The position numbers and the translations under genes were made by a program. From Holophagales bacterium (lineage in GTDB: Bacteria > Acidobacteriota > Thermoanaerobaculia > UBA5066), in contig JADJZB010000027.1 in assembly GCA_016719485.1 (NCBI GenBank), positions 1 through 43,486 on the forward strand: a DNA stretch of 43,486 nucleotides, written 5' to 3'. Positions 34,023 through 42,866 of this stretch are shown here, in pieces. The notes under the pieces are model-generated. The model had not been told where the DNA came from. It searched no databases and was given only the letters and a program-made list of their open reading frames with translations. Within the stretch, counting starts at the first letter, position 1. Every line of letters starts with the position of its first letter.

Positions 34023-35071
34023 CACTTCCGTGCGACGGTTCCCGGTTCCTGCGCGCCGAAGCCCTTCGCGGCGAGGAACGCCCGGACGGTTTCGACGTTG
34101 ACCGCTCCGTCCCTCCCGAGCTCCACGACGTGGACCTCGGAGCGACGCAGGAGCGCCCATGCGGCGCGGACACGGGAGAGGCCTATGCCGGCCAGGGCGA
34201 AGAGATCCAGGACCGACGTCCTGAGGAGAAACTCGACTCCCTGGTAGAGGCCCACCCCGACGATCATCGCCTCGACGAGGGCCTTCCAGCCCGTCCGCTT
34301 CCCGACGGCGCGGATGGTGCAGCCCCGACCGAGGCTTCGCTTTCCGACGAAGAGGAAGCGCGGCGCGGAGGCCCCGGTGGCCAGGCAGTCCCCGAAGGCG
34401 GCGAGGGAGACGAGGTGCTTCGGCTCGAACTCCATCCGCCGGATGAAGGTGACGTGCTCTGCCGGGAAAGGAGGCGGCTGGGTGCCGAGAACGCCGATCC
34501 GGAGCGGAAACGGGTGGACGCGCCCCTTCCGGTCGACGAACGGGCTGTCCTCCGAGATCAGACGCCAGGGGGCTCCGAGCCCCAGGAAGCCGAGCGTGAG
34601 GGTCGTCTTCCCGCCGCCCGAGGGCATCAGGAAGAGCGCCGCCTCGCCCCCGGACTGGAGGCCGAAGGCGTGAATCCGGTGGAGCCCGTCGCGTTCGAGC
34701 GTCTCGGAGACGCGGGAGAGGATCGTCAGGTAGACGATCTCGTGGAGGAGGTCGAGGTCTTCGCACGAGACGTCGAGCGATCGGAGCCTGCGGTCGTAGA
34801 GGGCGAGCGCCCGCCCGAAGTAGTCGATGTAGGTGACGTCTCCCTCGGAATAGCAGATGTTCCGGGGGGTGTAGACGGTGGCCGTGAGAGGCGGCAGCGC
34901 GTCGTAGTCGGGACGCCGGAGGCTCGCCCGGATCGACAGGTGCTCTCGCCCGCGCGTCGGTGCCTCGGCGGCGAAGACGCTGAAGTCGTCGGACACCCGG
35001 CGCAGGAGCTCCTCGTCTCCGGTCTCCACGGAGACCGTCGCGCCGTAGAAGGAGAATTCCATCGTACTCAC
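34022..35071 (-). CDS. HPr-kinase-like P-loop protein
   Basis: GTG at 35071 overlaps the radical SAM stop by four bases; ATG at 35062 is a possible later start. The 349-residue product shows VYTPRNICYSEGDVTYIDYF, GRALALYDRRLRSLDVSCED, then Walker A MPSGGGKTTLTLGFLGLG (Lys155), WRLISEDSPFVDRKGRVHPF (the LxxDD-like segment after the P-loop) and PLRIGVLG. This P-loop plus following D/E-D pattern is that of HprK-related kinases found beside modified-peptide and polysaccharide genes, which phosphorylate a partner protein or peptide; no HPr or PTS gene is here. The C-terminus has two hydrophobic segments (LVEAMIVGVGLYQGVEFLL; LDLFALAGIGLSRVRAAWAL), so it may be membrane-bound. Substrate unknown. 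Confidence 0.82.
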   Translation of the reverse strand: MSTMEFSFYGATVSVETGDEELLRRVSDDFSVFAAEAPTRGREHLSIRASLRRPDYDALPPLTATVYTPRNICYSEGDVTYIDYFGRALALYDRRLRSLDVSCEDLDLLHEIVYLTILSRVSETLERDGLHRIHAFGLQSGGEAALFLMPSGGGKTTLTLGFLGLGAPWRLISEDSPFVDRKGRVHPFPLRIGVLGTQPPPFPAEHVTFIRRMEFEPKHLVSLAAFGDCLATGASAPRFLFVGKRSLGRGCTIRAVGKRTGWKALVEAMIVGVGLYQGVEFLLRTSVLDLFALAGIGLSRVRAAWALLRRSEVHVVELGRDGAVNVETVRAFLAAKGFGAQEPGTVARK

Positions 35072-36132
35072 CGGTTCACTTCCCCCTCGTCCTTCACGCG
35101 AGCCAGGTGGTCCGGCTCCAGAATGTCGGCCCTGGTCAGCGGCCGGTTGCGGACGTCGTCGAGGTAGGTACCGCAATCCAGGCATGGCAGGCCCGGACGG
35201 GGCTCCTCCAGGCCGAGGAGGACGCGCTTCGCGTTCTGGTACGCCGCGCCGCCCGTGCAGGTCTCCAGGTCCTGGGCGAACGCGTTTCCGAAGTCCCCCC
35301 AGAAGTTCACGCAGCAGCCCAGCAGGCGCCCGTCCCAGTTCACCTGTGGCCCGGCCCACAGGTCGCGACAACCGAGGAAATAACGCCCGCCCGTCTTCTT
35401 CGCGAACTCCGCGTGCGTGAAGGCCTCGAGCCCCGTCTCTCGCCGGACGAACTCGGGATCGCGTACCGGAGAGTACCGTCCGTCCCAGCTGAGCTTCGCG
35501 CGAAAGCCCATTCCGAGCTCCGCGGCCAGGCGCCGCGCCGCCGGGAGCTCGTGCTCGTTGTGCCCGAAGATGACGAACTGCCAGAACAGCTGCGGGCGGG
35601 TCGAGCCGAGACGCACCTTCCACTCGTTGAGACGCCGCACGTTCTCGAGGACGCCGGCGAGCGTGCCGCCGGAACGGTAGACGCCGTAGGTTTCCTGCGA
35701 GGCCCCATCGATCGAGACGACGAGACGGCGGAGACCGTAGCGGACCAGGGCCTCCAGCTGTTCCTCCCTCGCGTCGTTCAGGTTTGCGCCGTTGTACGCC
35801 TCCACGGCGACACCTATGGCCTGCGCGTGGGCGAGGATCGCGACCAGCTGGGGATTGAGGAAGATCTCTCCGTAGTTCGACAGCTCGACGTGGCGGACCG
35901 CCGGGTTCCGGGCCAGAAACCGGACGAAGTCCTCGAGAGCGAGGACGCCCCAACCCACGGAACCATTCCGGGCGGTCCCCGCCGCGGTCGGACAGAGCGG
36001 GCACTTCAGCTGGCATCGGCTGGAGGCCTCGAGGCGGACGTGGCTCCCACGGTAGGGGCCGAGAAGGTCGTCGACCCCGTGGCTCCTTTCCCGGCGAAGG
36101 ATGCCGCGCGCGCGCCCCCGCAGGAAGCTCAA
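35068..36132 (-). CDS. Radical SAM protein with SPASM-like C-terminus
   Basis: The frame opens with TTG at 36132, which overlaps the upstream stop by four bases (TTGA). VRLEASSRCQLKCPLCPTAA holds the CxxxCxxC cluster motif (Cys40, 44, 47). HVELSNYGEIFLNPQLVAIL carries the GE-type SAM contact, and RLVVSIDGASQETYGVYRSG with VLENVRRLNEWK follows. The C-terminal SPASM-like part has cysteines in YFLGCRDLWAGPQVNWDGRL, LGCCVNFWGDFGNAFAQDLE, TCTGGAAYQNA and LPCLDCGTYLDD, enough for one or two extra [4Fe-4S] clusters. 354 residues, intact. SPASM enzymes typically modify peptides or act as sugar/alcohol dehydrogenases. Its coupling to an HprK-like gene and a nucleotidyltransferase fusion is notable. 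Confidence 0.9.
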   Translation of the reverse strand: MSFLRGRARGILRRERSHGVDDLLGPYRGSHVRLEASSRCQLKCPLCPTAAGTARNGSVGWGVLALEDFVRFLARNPAVRHVELSNYGEIFLNPQLVAILAHAQAIGVAVEAYNGANLNDAREEQLEALVRYGLRRLVVSIDGASQETYGVYRSGGTLAGVLENVRRLNEWKVRLGSTRPQLFWQFVIFGHNEHELPAARRLAAELGMGFRAKLSWDGRYSPVRDPEFVRRETGLEAFTHAEFAKKTGGRYFLGCRDLWAGPQVNWDGRLLGCCVNFWGDFGNAFAQDLETCTGGAAYQNAKRVLLGLEEPRPGLPCLDCGTYLDDVRNRPLTRADILEPDHLARVKDEGEVNR

Positions 36133-38916
36133 CGGGCCGGTCTCCCGAATCCGGGGACGCCGCTCGATCGGGGGGCGGGCTCTCTCCCGCTCCCCCCGGC
36201 CGGCAGGCGCGCGAGCCGCAGCGCCCGCTCCGCCGCCGCCGAGGGCGTCGAGGGGCGGAAGATCGAGGCCGGGACGAGGAGCAACCCGTGCCGCAGGCCG
36301 CTCAGCACGCCGGACGTGACGAAGGTGACGTTGGCGATCCAGTGGTGGAAGGCGAGCGCGGCCGTCTCACCCGGGGGAAGCCCCGCCCGGCGCTCGTCCG
36401 CGAGCGCGCGCCAGAAGTACCAGATCGCGACCGCCGCCGCAGCGCCCGCGGCGGGCCAGAGGCCGGCGGCCGCCGCGAGGGCGAGGAGGAGAAGCCAGAC
36501 GTGGAAGAGATGGAAGTCGGTGACGAAGACGCAGGCGAGGAAGGGAAGCCGCGGCGCCTCGTACGCGAAGCCGATCTGGTGGTCGTCCGTCCGTACCCGG
36601 TAGAGGTGGAACCCCTTGAGGCCGGTCTTGCGGTACGCGTAGCCGAGGTGCGTCCCCCATCCCCAGAGCTGCTTCACGAAACCGCGGAACGTGCGTCGCG
36701 CCTTGTGCCGCACGACGGCGCCGTGCTCCCTGAGGGCGACCCAGTCGGGATTGCGCGCGAGGCGCAGGCAGAGCTCCACGTCCTCGGAGCGGGTCGCCGC
36801 GAGGTCGTAGCCGCCGAGGTCGCGGGCGCAGGCGGCGCGGAGCGCCAGGTTGTTGTTCGAGAAGTGGAAGAACCCCATCCGGTAGCGGCGCACGCGGCCG
36901 CCCCTGTAGTCCGAGGTCGTGCTCGGCAGCTCGACGATCATCGTCCCGTCCTAGGTGGTGTTGTGGTGGAAGGTCGCATAGTAGGTGTCGATGGCCGACG
37001 GGCTCGGGGTGTGCTCGTGGCAGACCCATCCCCCGACCATGCCGATGTTGTCGGCGCGGAGGAACCCGCGCTCCACCGCCTGGAGCCACCCCGGCTCCAG
37101 GACGCAGTCGTCGTCGGTGAAGGCGATGACCTCGTGTCGGGCGCGCTCGAGCACCTTGTTGCGCGCCGACGGGATCCCGGCCTGCGCGAGGAACTCCACC
37201 GTCAGCGGGAGACGCTCCCGGAAGGTGTCGATCACCGCCGACGTGCGGTCCGTCGAGCCGTTGTCGACGACGAGGACCTCGTCGGGCCGCCGCACCTGCC
37301 GCGTGAGCGACTCGAGGCACTCCGTCAGGTCGGAGGCGCGGTTCCTCGTGATGATCCCGACGGTGATCCCGAGGCGGGCGTGGGGGTCGTCGAGGACCAT
37401 CGGCGCGACCCCGGCGAGGAGCTGCGCCAGGAACTCGTGCAGGACCCGGAAGACGTTGCCCCCGTCCTCCGGGAGCTCCGAGCCGCCCTCGAGCGCTTCC
37501 GTCTGCGCCTTCAGCGCTGCTAGGAACGGGCGCGCCTCCGGATGGAGCGTGGCGAGCCGTCCGATCAGCTCATCCCGATCGGCGTAGTCCCTCCCCTCGT
37601 CGAGGAAGAGCCGGACGCGCATCCGGTGGAACGCGTCGCGCATCACGACGAGGTCGTCCTCGAGGTAGACGCAGGGGAACGGGAGCCGCGGGACGTGCCC
37701 CGCGTTGCGCCGGTAGAGCGTCGAGAACGCCCGGAAGATCCCCTCCGCCGCCGCGTGCTGCTCCTCGACGACCGCGGCCGGTACGCTCCGCGGGGCACGC
37801 GCAGGATCGGTGGCCACGTAGGCCGGTGCGTTCGCGAGGGGGTCGAGGGTGACGACGTCGGTGAACCCTACCTGGTGGGTCACGACGAACAGGATCCCCC
37901 CGGCCCGGACGAGCCAGCTCTCGCCGGGCCGCCCCGCGGCGTGCAGCGCCTCGAGGACGGTGCGAAGGCCCCGCCACGCGGAGCCCTCGACCGTGACGAC
38001 GGGCACCCCGTCGCTCGCGGGAAAGTAGTTGAGGCGCGGTGTCCAGCCGAGGAGGAAGGAAGGATGTCGCCGGACCGAGGCGGCGGCGCTGGGCCGCAGG
38101 CGCTCCAGCGCCGGCGTGTCTGCCGGCTCCCGGGCTGCGGCTACGGGCGGCGGATCGAGCGTCACGGCCGGGAGCGCGCTTCCTATTTTCGCCAGGATCG
38201 CAGCGGCCGACGCGAGCAGCAGGGCGTACAGCTCCTCGGGACGGCTCCGCGTGAAGAAGAGACGCCGCTCGCCCCGGCCCAGGAACTCCAGCCCGGGCCG
38301 CGCGCGCAGGTTTCGGGCCTCGTCGCCGCAGCCCGAGATCTCGGCGAGGTCGAGCATCTTGAGGAACAGCTTCTGCCAGAAGCGCAGGTTGCTCGCGTGG
38401 ACCGGACCCTTCGTCAGCGGCAGGCGGAGGAGCGTCGCGATCTCGGCGCTCGCCTCGCAGGCGGTCACCGGGCCCCGGGGCAACCAGTCCGCGTCCTCGG
38501 GACCGATCAGCCGGCGAAGGCGGCCGAGCTTCGCGCGCAGGCACAGCGACTCGGGAAGGGGAAACCCGAGCGCCACCTCCGAGAGGAAGACGAGGTTCTC
38601 CGCCTTTTCGTCCCACTTTCCGAGGAACGGGAAGAAGCGCCGCACGCGCCCGTACGCCCGGATCACCTCCTGCGGCTCCAGGTCGAGGCGCGAGAACCGC
38701 TCGGCGACGACGATGACGAGGTCGACGTCGGAAAGGCCGTGGACCGGACGCCCCTCGAAGTACGAGCCGCTGCCGTAGACGGCGTGGACGCACTCGAGCC
38801 GTCCGAGCCGTGCGAGGAGCTGCCCGAGCCCCAGCCGGTAGAGGGCGGCGAAGAGCGCCGAGAACGGCGGGACGTCGAGGAGGATGACGAGCTTCTGCAG
38901 AGGGTTCAGGCGGCAC
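36129..38916 (-). CDS. Nucleotidyltransferase-glycosyltransferase 2 fusion, interrupted by an in-frame TAG
   Basis: The N-terminus reads LQKLVILLDVPPFSALFAAL, then a nucleotidyltransferase site VHAVYGSGSYFEGRPVHGLS with DVDLVIVVAERF (GS...DxD, about 45-75). Helical AENLVFLSEVALGFPLPESL and a middle part of unknown fold (PRLNYFPASDGVPVVTVEGS) follow. A GT2 domain starts near 515: LGITVGIITRNRASDLTECL, DEVLVVDNGSTDRTSAVIDT, EVIAFTDDDCVLEPGWLQAV. At 36951-36953 TAG interrupts the same frame just before DGTMIVELPSTTSDYRGG, FHFSNNNLALRAACARDLGG and YDLAATRSEDVELCLRLARN, which carry the rest of the GT2 core. Three or so membrane helices follow. Start is probably GTG 38916, overlapping the ABC stop, with one indel near 38905. 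Full length would be about 929 residues. Confidence 0.78.
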
Positions 38917-40718
38917 CCCTTTCCGGGGACGGGAGCGTTTCAGGGGCCTTTCCGAAGAGCGCCGCGTAGGCCCCGCGGCGCGCGAGGAGCTCTTCGTGGC
39001 GCCCCTCTTCGGCGACGTGCCCTCCCGAGAGGAAGACGACGCGATCGGCGGCCGAGAGGAGAGGCGGATGGTGGGTGATGAGGACGACCGTCCGGCCCGC
39101 GGAGAGGGCCCTCAGGTTCTCGATGAAGAACCGCTCCGCCTGCTGGTCGAGGTGGAGCGTCGGCTCGTCGAGGACGAGGAGCGCCGCGTCACGGGCGAGC
39201 GTCCGGGCCAGGGCGATCCGCTGCCACTCGCCGCCGGACGGCGTGTAGTCGCCGAACATCCTCCCGAGGAGCGTGGCGTAGCCCTGCGGCATCCCCGTGA
39301 CCAGCGCGTCGAGGCCGGCCCGCCGGCCGACGCCCTCGATGCGCTCCGGCGTGCGGCTCAGGCTCTCCCAGTCGCCGTAGGCCACGTTCTCGGAGAGCGT
39401 CGCTTCGAACCGGGCGGCTTCCTGGAAGAGGAAGGCGACGCTCGCGTGGGCCCGCCCGGGCGGCGCGGCGGTCAGGTCGACACCTCCCAGCAGGATCGTT
39501 CCCTTCGCGGGCTCGTAGAGGCGCGCGAGGAGCTTGGCGAGCGTCGTCTTCCCGGCGCCGTTCCCGCCGGCGAGGGCGACGATCTCCCCGGCGGCGACCG
39601 ACAGCGAGAGGCCCGACAGGACCTCGCGCGGCGCCCCCGGGTAGGCGAAGGCGAGCCCCGTCGCCTCGAGGACGGCGGGGCCGCGATCTTTGCGGTCACT
39701 TCCGGCGCCGCGCGGCGGCTCGAGCCTCAGGAACGCCAGGAGGTTGGAGATGAAGAGGGTGCTCTCGAGGGCGCCGGTGAAGGCGGCCACGGCCTGCCTC
39801 GATGGCGAAGCTCATCCTCGCGGTCACGCCCCCGAAGACGGCGACGTCGCCGATCGTCTCCGTCCCGCGGAGGGCGCCGACCGCGACCCAGACGAACGCG
39901 GCCCAGAAGGCGGTGACCGACACGGCGATGAAGACCGAGTCTCCCGCGAGGACGAGACGGTGCAGCCGGGCGTCGCGCGAGCGGAAGCCCTCCGCGATCG
40001 TGCGGAACCGCCCGACGAGGTGAGGTCCGATGCCGAGGATGCGGACCTCCGGAACGGTGCGCGCGTCGACGAGGAGGGAGACGAAGTAGGAGATCCAGCG
40101 GCGGCTCGTCGTCCTCTGCTGCTCCTCCTCGTATCGCATCCGGGCGAAGCGCCACTTGGCGAGGAGGAACGGGACGCCGACCAGGAGCAGCGCGAAGGCG
40201 ACGAGCGGCTCGATGTAGACGAGGACGGCCGTCAGCGACACGATCCGGACGCCCTCCGCACAGGCCCCGAGGGCGCCCTGGAGGAACTTCCCGAAGCTCC
40301 CCGCCGTGTCCCGCCGCGCCTGCTCGAGGAGGTCCTGGAAGCGGGGGTCCTCGAAGTGCGCCGGCTCGAGGCGGGCCGCGTGGCCGAGGATCTCGTCGGT
40401 CAGCGACACCGTGAGCTCGCCCTGGAGGCGCTGGCTCGCGAAATCGTGGACCGCCCGGGCCAGGGCCTCGAGCACCGTGCAGCCGACGCCGAGGAGGAGC
40501 CACGGGACGAGGGCCGGCAGTCCGCCCGTCCCGCCGCCGAGGCCAGCGGAGACGGCGTTGATCAGTCCGCGCGCGGCGAGGACGACTCCGGCCGGGACGA
40601 GGCTCCTGACGAACGCGGCCGCGACGAGCGTCGACGTCAGCCCCCTGTGGACGCGCCAGGTCCTGCGAAGGGCCCAGGCCGAGCTGGAGACGAGCGTGCG
40701 GAGGCGCCCCTCAGGCAT
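38906..40718 (-). CDS. ABC exporter, fused permease and ATPase (one frameshift)
   Basis: From ATG 40718 an exporter transmembrane domain runs to about residue 305, with helices in STLVAAAFVRSLVPAGVVLA, VPWLLLGVGCTVLEALARAV and SVTAFWAAFVWVAVGALRG and the coupling-loop region AHFEDPRFQDLLEQARRDTA. After a break at about 39800 the ATPase reads LALAGGNGAGKTTLAKLLAR-like Walker A (about 383), Q-loop VAFLFQEAARFEATLSENVA, signature YTPSGGEWQRIALARTLARD, Walker B LLVLDEPTLHLD and H-loop VVLITHHPPLL. The signature has PSGGE in place of LSGGQ. About 604 residues. It overlaps the glycosyltransferase upstream by eight bases and the nucleotidyltransferase fusion downstream by eleven. It should export or flip a lipid-linked, peptide or glycan substrate made by this locus. 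Confidence 0.9.
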
Positions 40719-41823
40719 CGCCGGAGGACCTCCGGGCGTCCTCGATACGCGTCCGGATCCCGGCCGGCGCGACCATCCGGGTGAGCTGGGGCGACATCCA
40801 GGAGGACCACCGGGACCGTGGAATCGCGGGCCTCCCCTCGGTGGCGCAGATCACGTCGAGGAGCTCGAACAGCCGGGTCTTGTGCGGCTCGATCCTCTCG
40901 AGCGTCCGGCGCCGGATCTCCTCGGCGGGCACCGGGCACGAGGCCATCTCCCTCACGCCCGCCGCGACGGACGCGGGGTCGTCGGCGACGATCCGGACGT
41001 AGTCGGGGTCGAAGAACGCGTCCCGTCCACCGCGGCTCTCGGTCGAGACCACGGGGAGGCCCGCCAGCAGGTACTGGATGCTCGCGAGCATGGCGCCCTC
41101 GACGGCGGAGAGGCAGAGGCCGACCCGCGCCTGGTTGATCGCTCCGGCAATCTCCGCCCCGTCGAGGCTGCGGTAGTCCGGTGCGAGCGGGTCGTTGAAC
41201 CAGTGCGCCTGCGGGAGAGCCTCCTTCACCGAGCGGACGTAGGACTCGTCGTGGTGATCCTCGACCCGGACCGCGACGAGCGCGAGACGCTCGATCCCGG
41301 CGGCGAGAGCGTGCCGCTTGAACGGGCAGACCCGTGCGTCGTAGACGGCGTCGAAGGGCTTCCCGGACACGGGCAGGGGCCGGTAGGTCCCGGGGTCCGC
41401 GAAGACGTTGCGGCTCACCCAGGCCGAGCCGAGCCCGCGGGCCGTCATCATGCGGTGCTCGGCCTCGGTGTTGGCGAGAAAGAGCATCCGGTGGCGCGGG
41501 TGGCGCAGCCCGTGCTGCGCCTTCCACCGCGCGAGCCTGTCGAGCTGCGAGGCGTCGTCGTGGGCCCACGAGAGCTCCACGAGCAGGGTGACCGGGTCGT
41601 GACGGTACTGCCGGAAGACCGGCAGGAGAGCGCCGGGCACGTCGTCGAGCACCCAGTCGGGAACGTAGAGGATCAGCGGGTCGGCCGAGAGGGCGAGGCA
41701 GTCGCCGCCCCGCATCCGCTCCCCCAGCCGCCAGAGCGGGAGCGCGCGGTAGAGCAGGGGCAGGACGTCGGCGAAGAACCCCCCTCCGCGCTGCGACGCG
41801 GTGCCACGCCAGACCGCCTTCAT
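40711..41823 (-). CDS. Glycosyltransferase, probable GT-B fold (family 1/4-like)
   Basis: ATG at 41823 overlaps the preceding stop by four bases (ATGA). The 370-residue product has MKAVWRGTASQRGGGFFADV, ILYVPDWVLDDVPGALLPVF, LLVELSWAHDDASQLDRLAR, MLFLANTEAEHRMMTARGLG, FDAVYDARVCPFKRHALAAG and LALVAVRVEDHHDESYVRSV. The C-terminal nucleotide-sugar lobe reads GAINQARVGLCLSAVEGAML, ASIQYLLAGLPVVSTESRGG, RDAFFDPDYVRIVADDPASV. The E-G-x-x-x-A..E-like segment SAVEGAMLASIQYLLAGLPV is the typical donor-binding region of family 1/4 enzymes. No membrane helix; cytoplasmic, acting on a lipid-linked acceptor. Intact. It is followed directly by the ABC exporter gene. Confidence 0.83.
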   Translation of the reverse strand: MKAVWRGTASQRGGGFFADVLPLLYRALPLWRLGERMRGGDCLALSADPLILYVPDWVLDDVPGALLPVFRQYRHDPVTLLVELSWAHDDASQLDRLARWKAQHGLRHPRHRMLFLANTEAEHRMMTARGLGSAWVSRNVFADPGTYRPLPVSGKPFDAVYDARVCPFKRHALAAGIERLALVAVRVEDHHDESYVRSVKEALPQAHWFNDPLAPDYRSLDGAEIAGAINQARVGLCLSAVEGAMLASIQYLLAGLPVVSTESRGGRDAFFDPDYVRIVADDPASVAAGVREMASCPVPAEEIRRRTLERIEPHKTRLFELLDVICATEGRPAIPRSRWSSWMSPQLTRMVAPAGIRTRIEDARRSSGDA

Positions 41824-42866
41824 TCGCAGAGGACCCACGGGCCCTTCCGCTCCGACGCGAGCTCGGTGTCCTGGATCGCGTTGACGAGCGTGATCGAGGT
41901 CGCGACCAGGAGGTAGGCCGCGAGCGCGCCCCCGACGAGCGCCTTTCGCCCGGTCCACGGCGTGTCGAGCTCGCGGTCCGCGAGGAGCCGGGCGAGCGGG
42001 AACGACGCGAAGAAGAGCCCCTGCATCATCACGAACCCTGCCGCCCACGCATCCCGGTTCAGGATGACATACGCGAGGTAGGCCGTCGGGATCAGCGTGA
42101 AGAGGAGGTGCGCGTCGTTCCTCCTCTTCCACCACACCCACCACGAGAGCGCCACCGCCGGGAGGAGGCCGGTGCTCAGGAGCTTGAACCCGACGCCCCG
42201 CCAGCTGGAGAACCCCTGCTGGATCCCGGCGGCGTAGACGAGGTTCCTCGCGCTCGAGAGGCCGTCGAGGGGCGTTGAGGAGGACGAAGGGGGAGGGGCC
42301 ATCCCGAGGACCGTCACGGCCGCAGCGCGAGGGCTGCCGCCGGACGAGAAGGTAGATGACGAACCCGAGGCGAAACGGCCGCAGAGAACTTGAAGAGAAA
42401 CGCGATACCGACGAGGAGGCCCGGGACGAACGCGTCGCGCCGCGACACGAAGCGCCAGATGCCGAGGGGGCGAAAGAGGAGGGGTCGCGAGATCGTCCTG
42501 CTCGCCGACCGCCACGTTGAGGTTCGTCAGGGTAGAGCGAAGCGAAGAGGACCGAGGCGAGGACGACCGTCTCCGCACCGAAGAGCGTCCGGCCGACGCG
42601 TGCGTGCACGACGAGCCCCGCGAAGAGCGCGAGATTGACGAGCTTCAGCCCCAGGCCCCGCCAGGTGGTAGACGCCGTACCAGAGGACGGGCCCCACGAA
42701 CGTCTTGCTCGTGATCCGGTAGCCTTCGACGCCTCCGAGCACGTCCTTCCGAGGTTCACGGCGCCGATCACGTCCGGGTAGGAGTCGGCCGTAGAGGACG
42801 ACATCAGCGCGAGCTTGAACAGGATCACGTGGCGAAGAGCGCGAGGAGGGCGGAGAGGCGGTTCAC
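41820..42866 (-). CDS. Polytopic membrane protein, GT-C-like (frameshifted)
   Basis: GTG at 42866 begins NRLSALLALFATWILFKLAL with MSSSTADSYPDVIGAVNLG, an acidic residue following the first helix as in GT-C enzymes. In shifting frames follow GVEGYRITSKTFVGPVLWYG, VYHLAGLGLKLVNLALFAGL, ETVVLASVLFASLYPTNLNV and AVGEQDDL, then in one open frame VGFKLLSTGLLPAVALSWWV, LLFTLIPTAYLAYVILNRDA, WAAGFVMMQGLFFASFPLAR and ALVGGALAAYLLVATSITLV to a stop at 41820. About eight to ten helices and 350 residues. The 42200-42800 part has several single-base breaks. Probably a polyprenyl-sugar-dependent transferase, but no family is firmly recognised. It overlaps the glycosyltransferase start by ATGA. Confidence 0.55.

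Noticed and set aside
36951..36953. Stop-codon recoding (amber as sense)
   Set aside because: TAG is used as an ordinary stop by the amidohydrolase (8374-8376) and the reductase (29701-29703), and no downstream recoding structure is evident.
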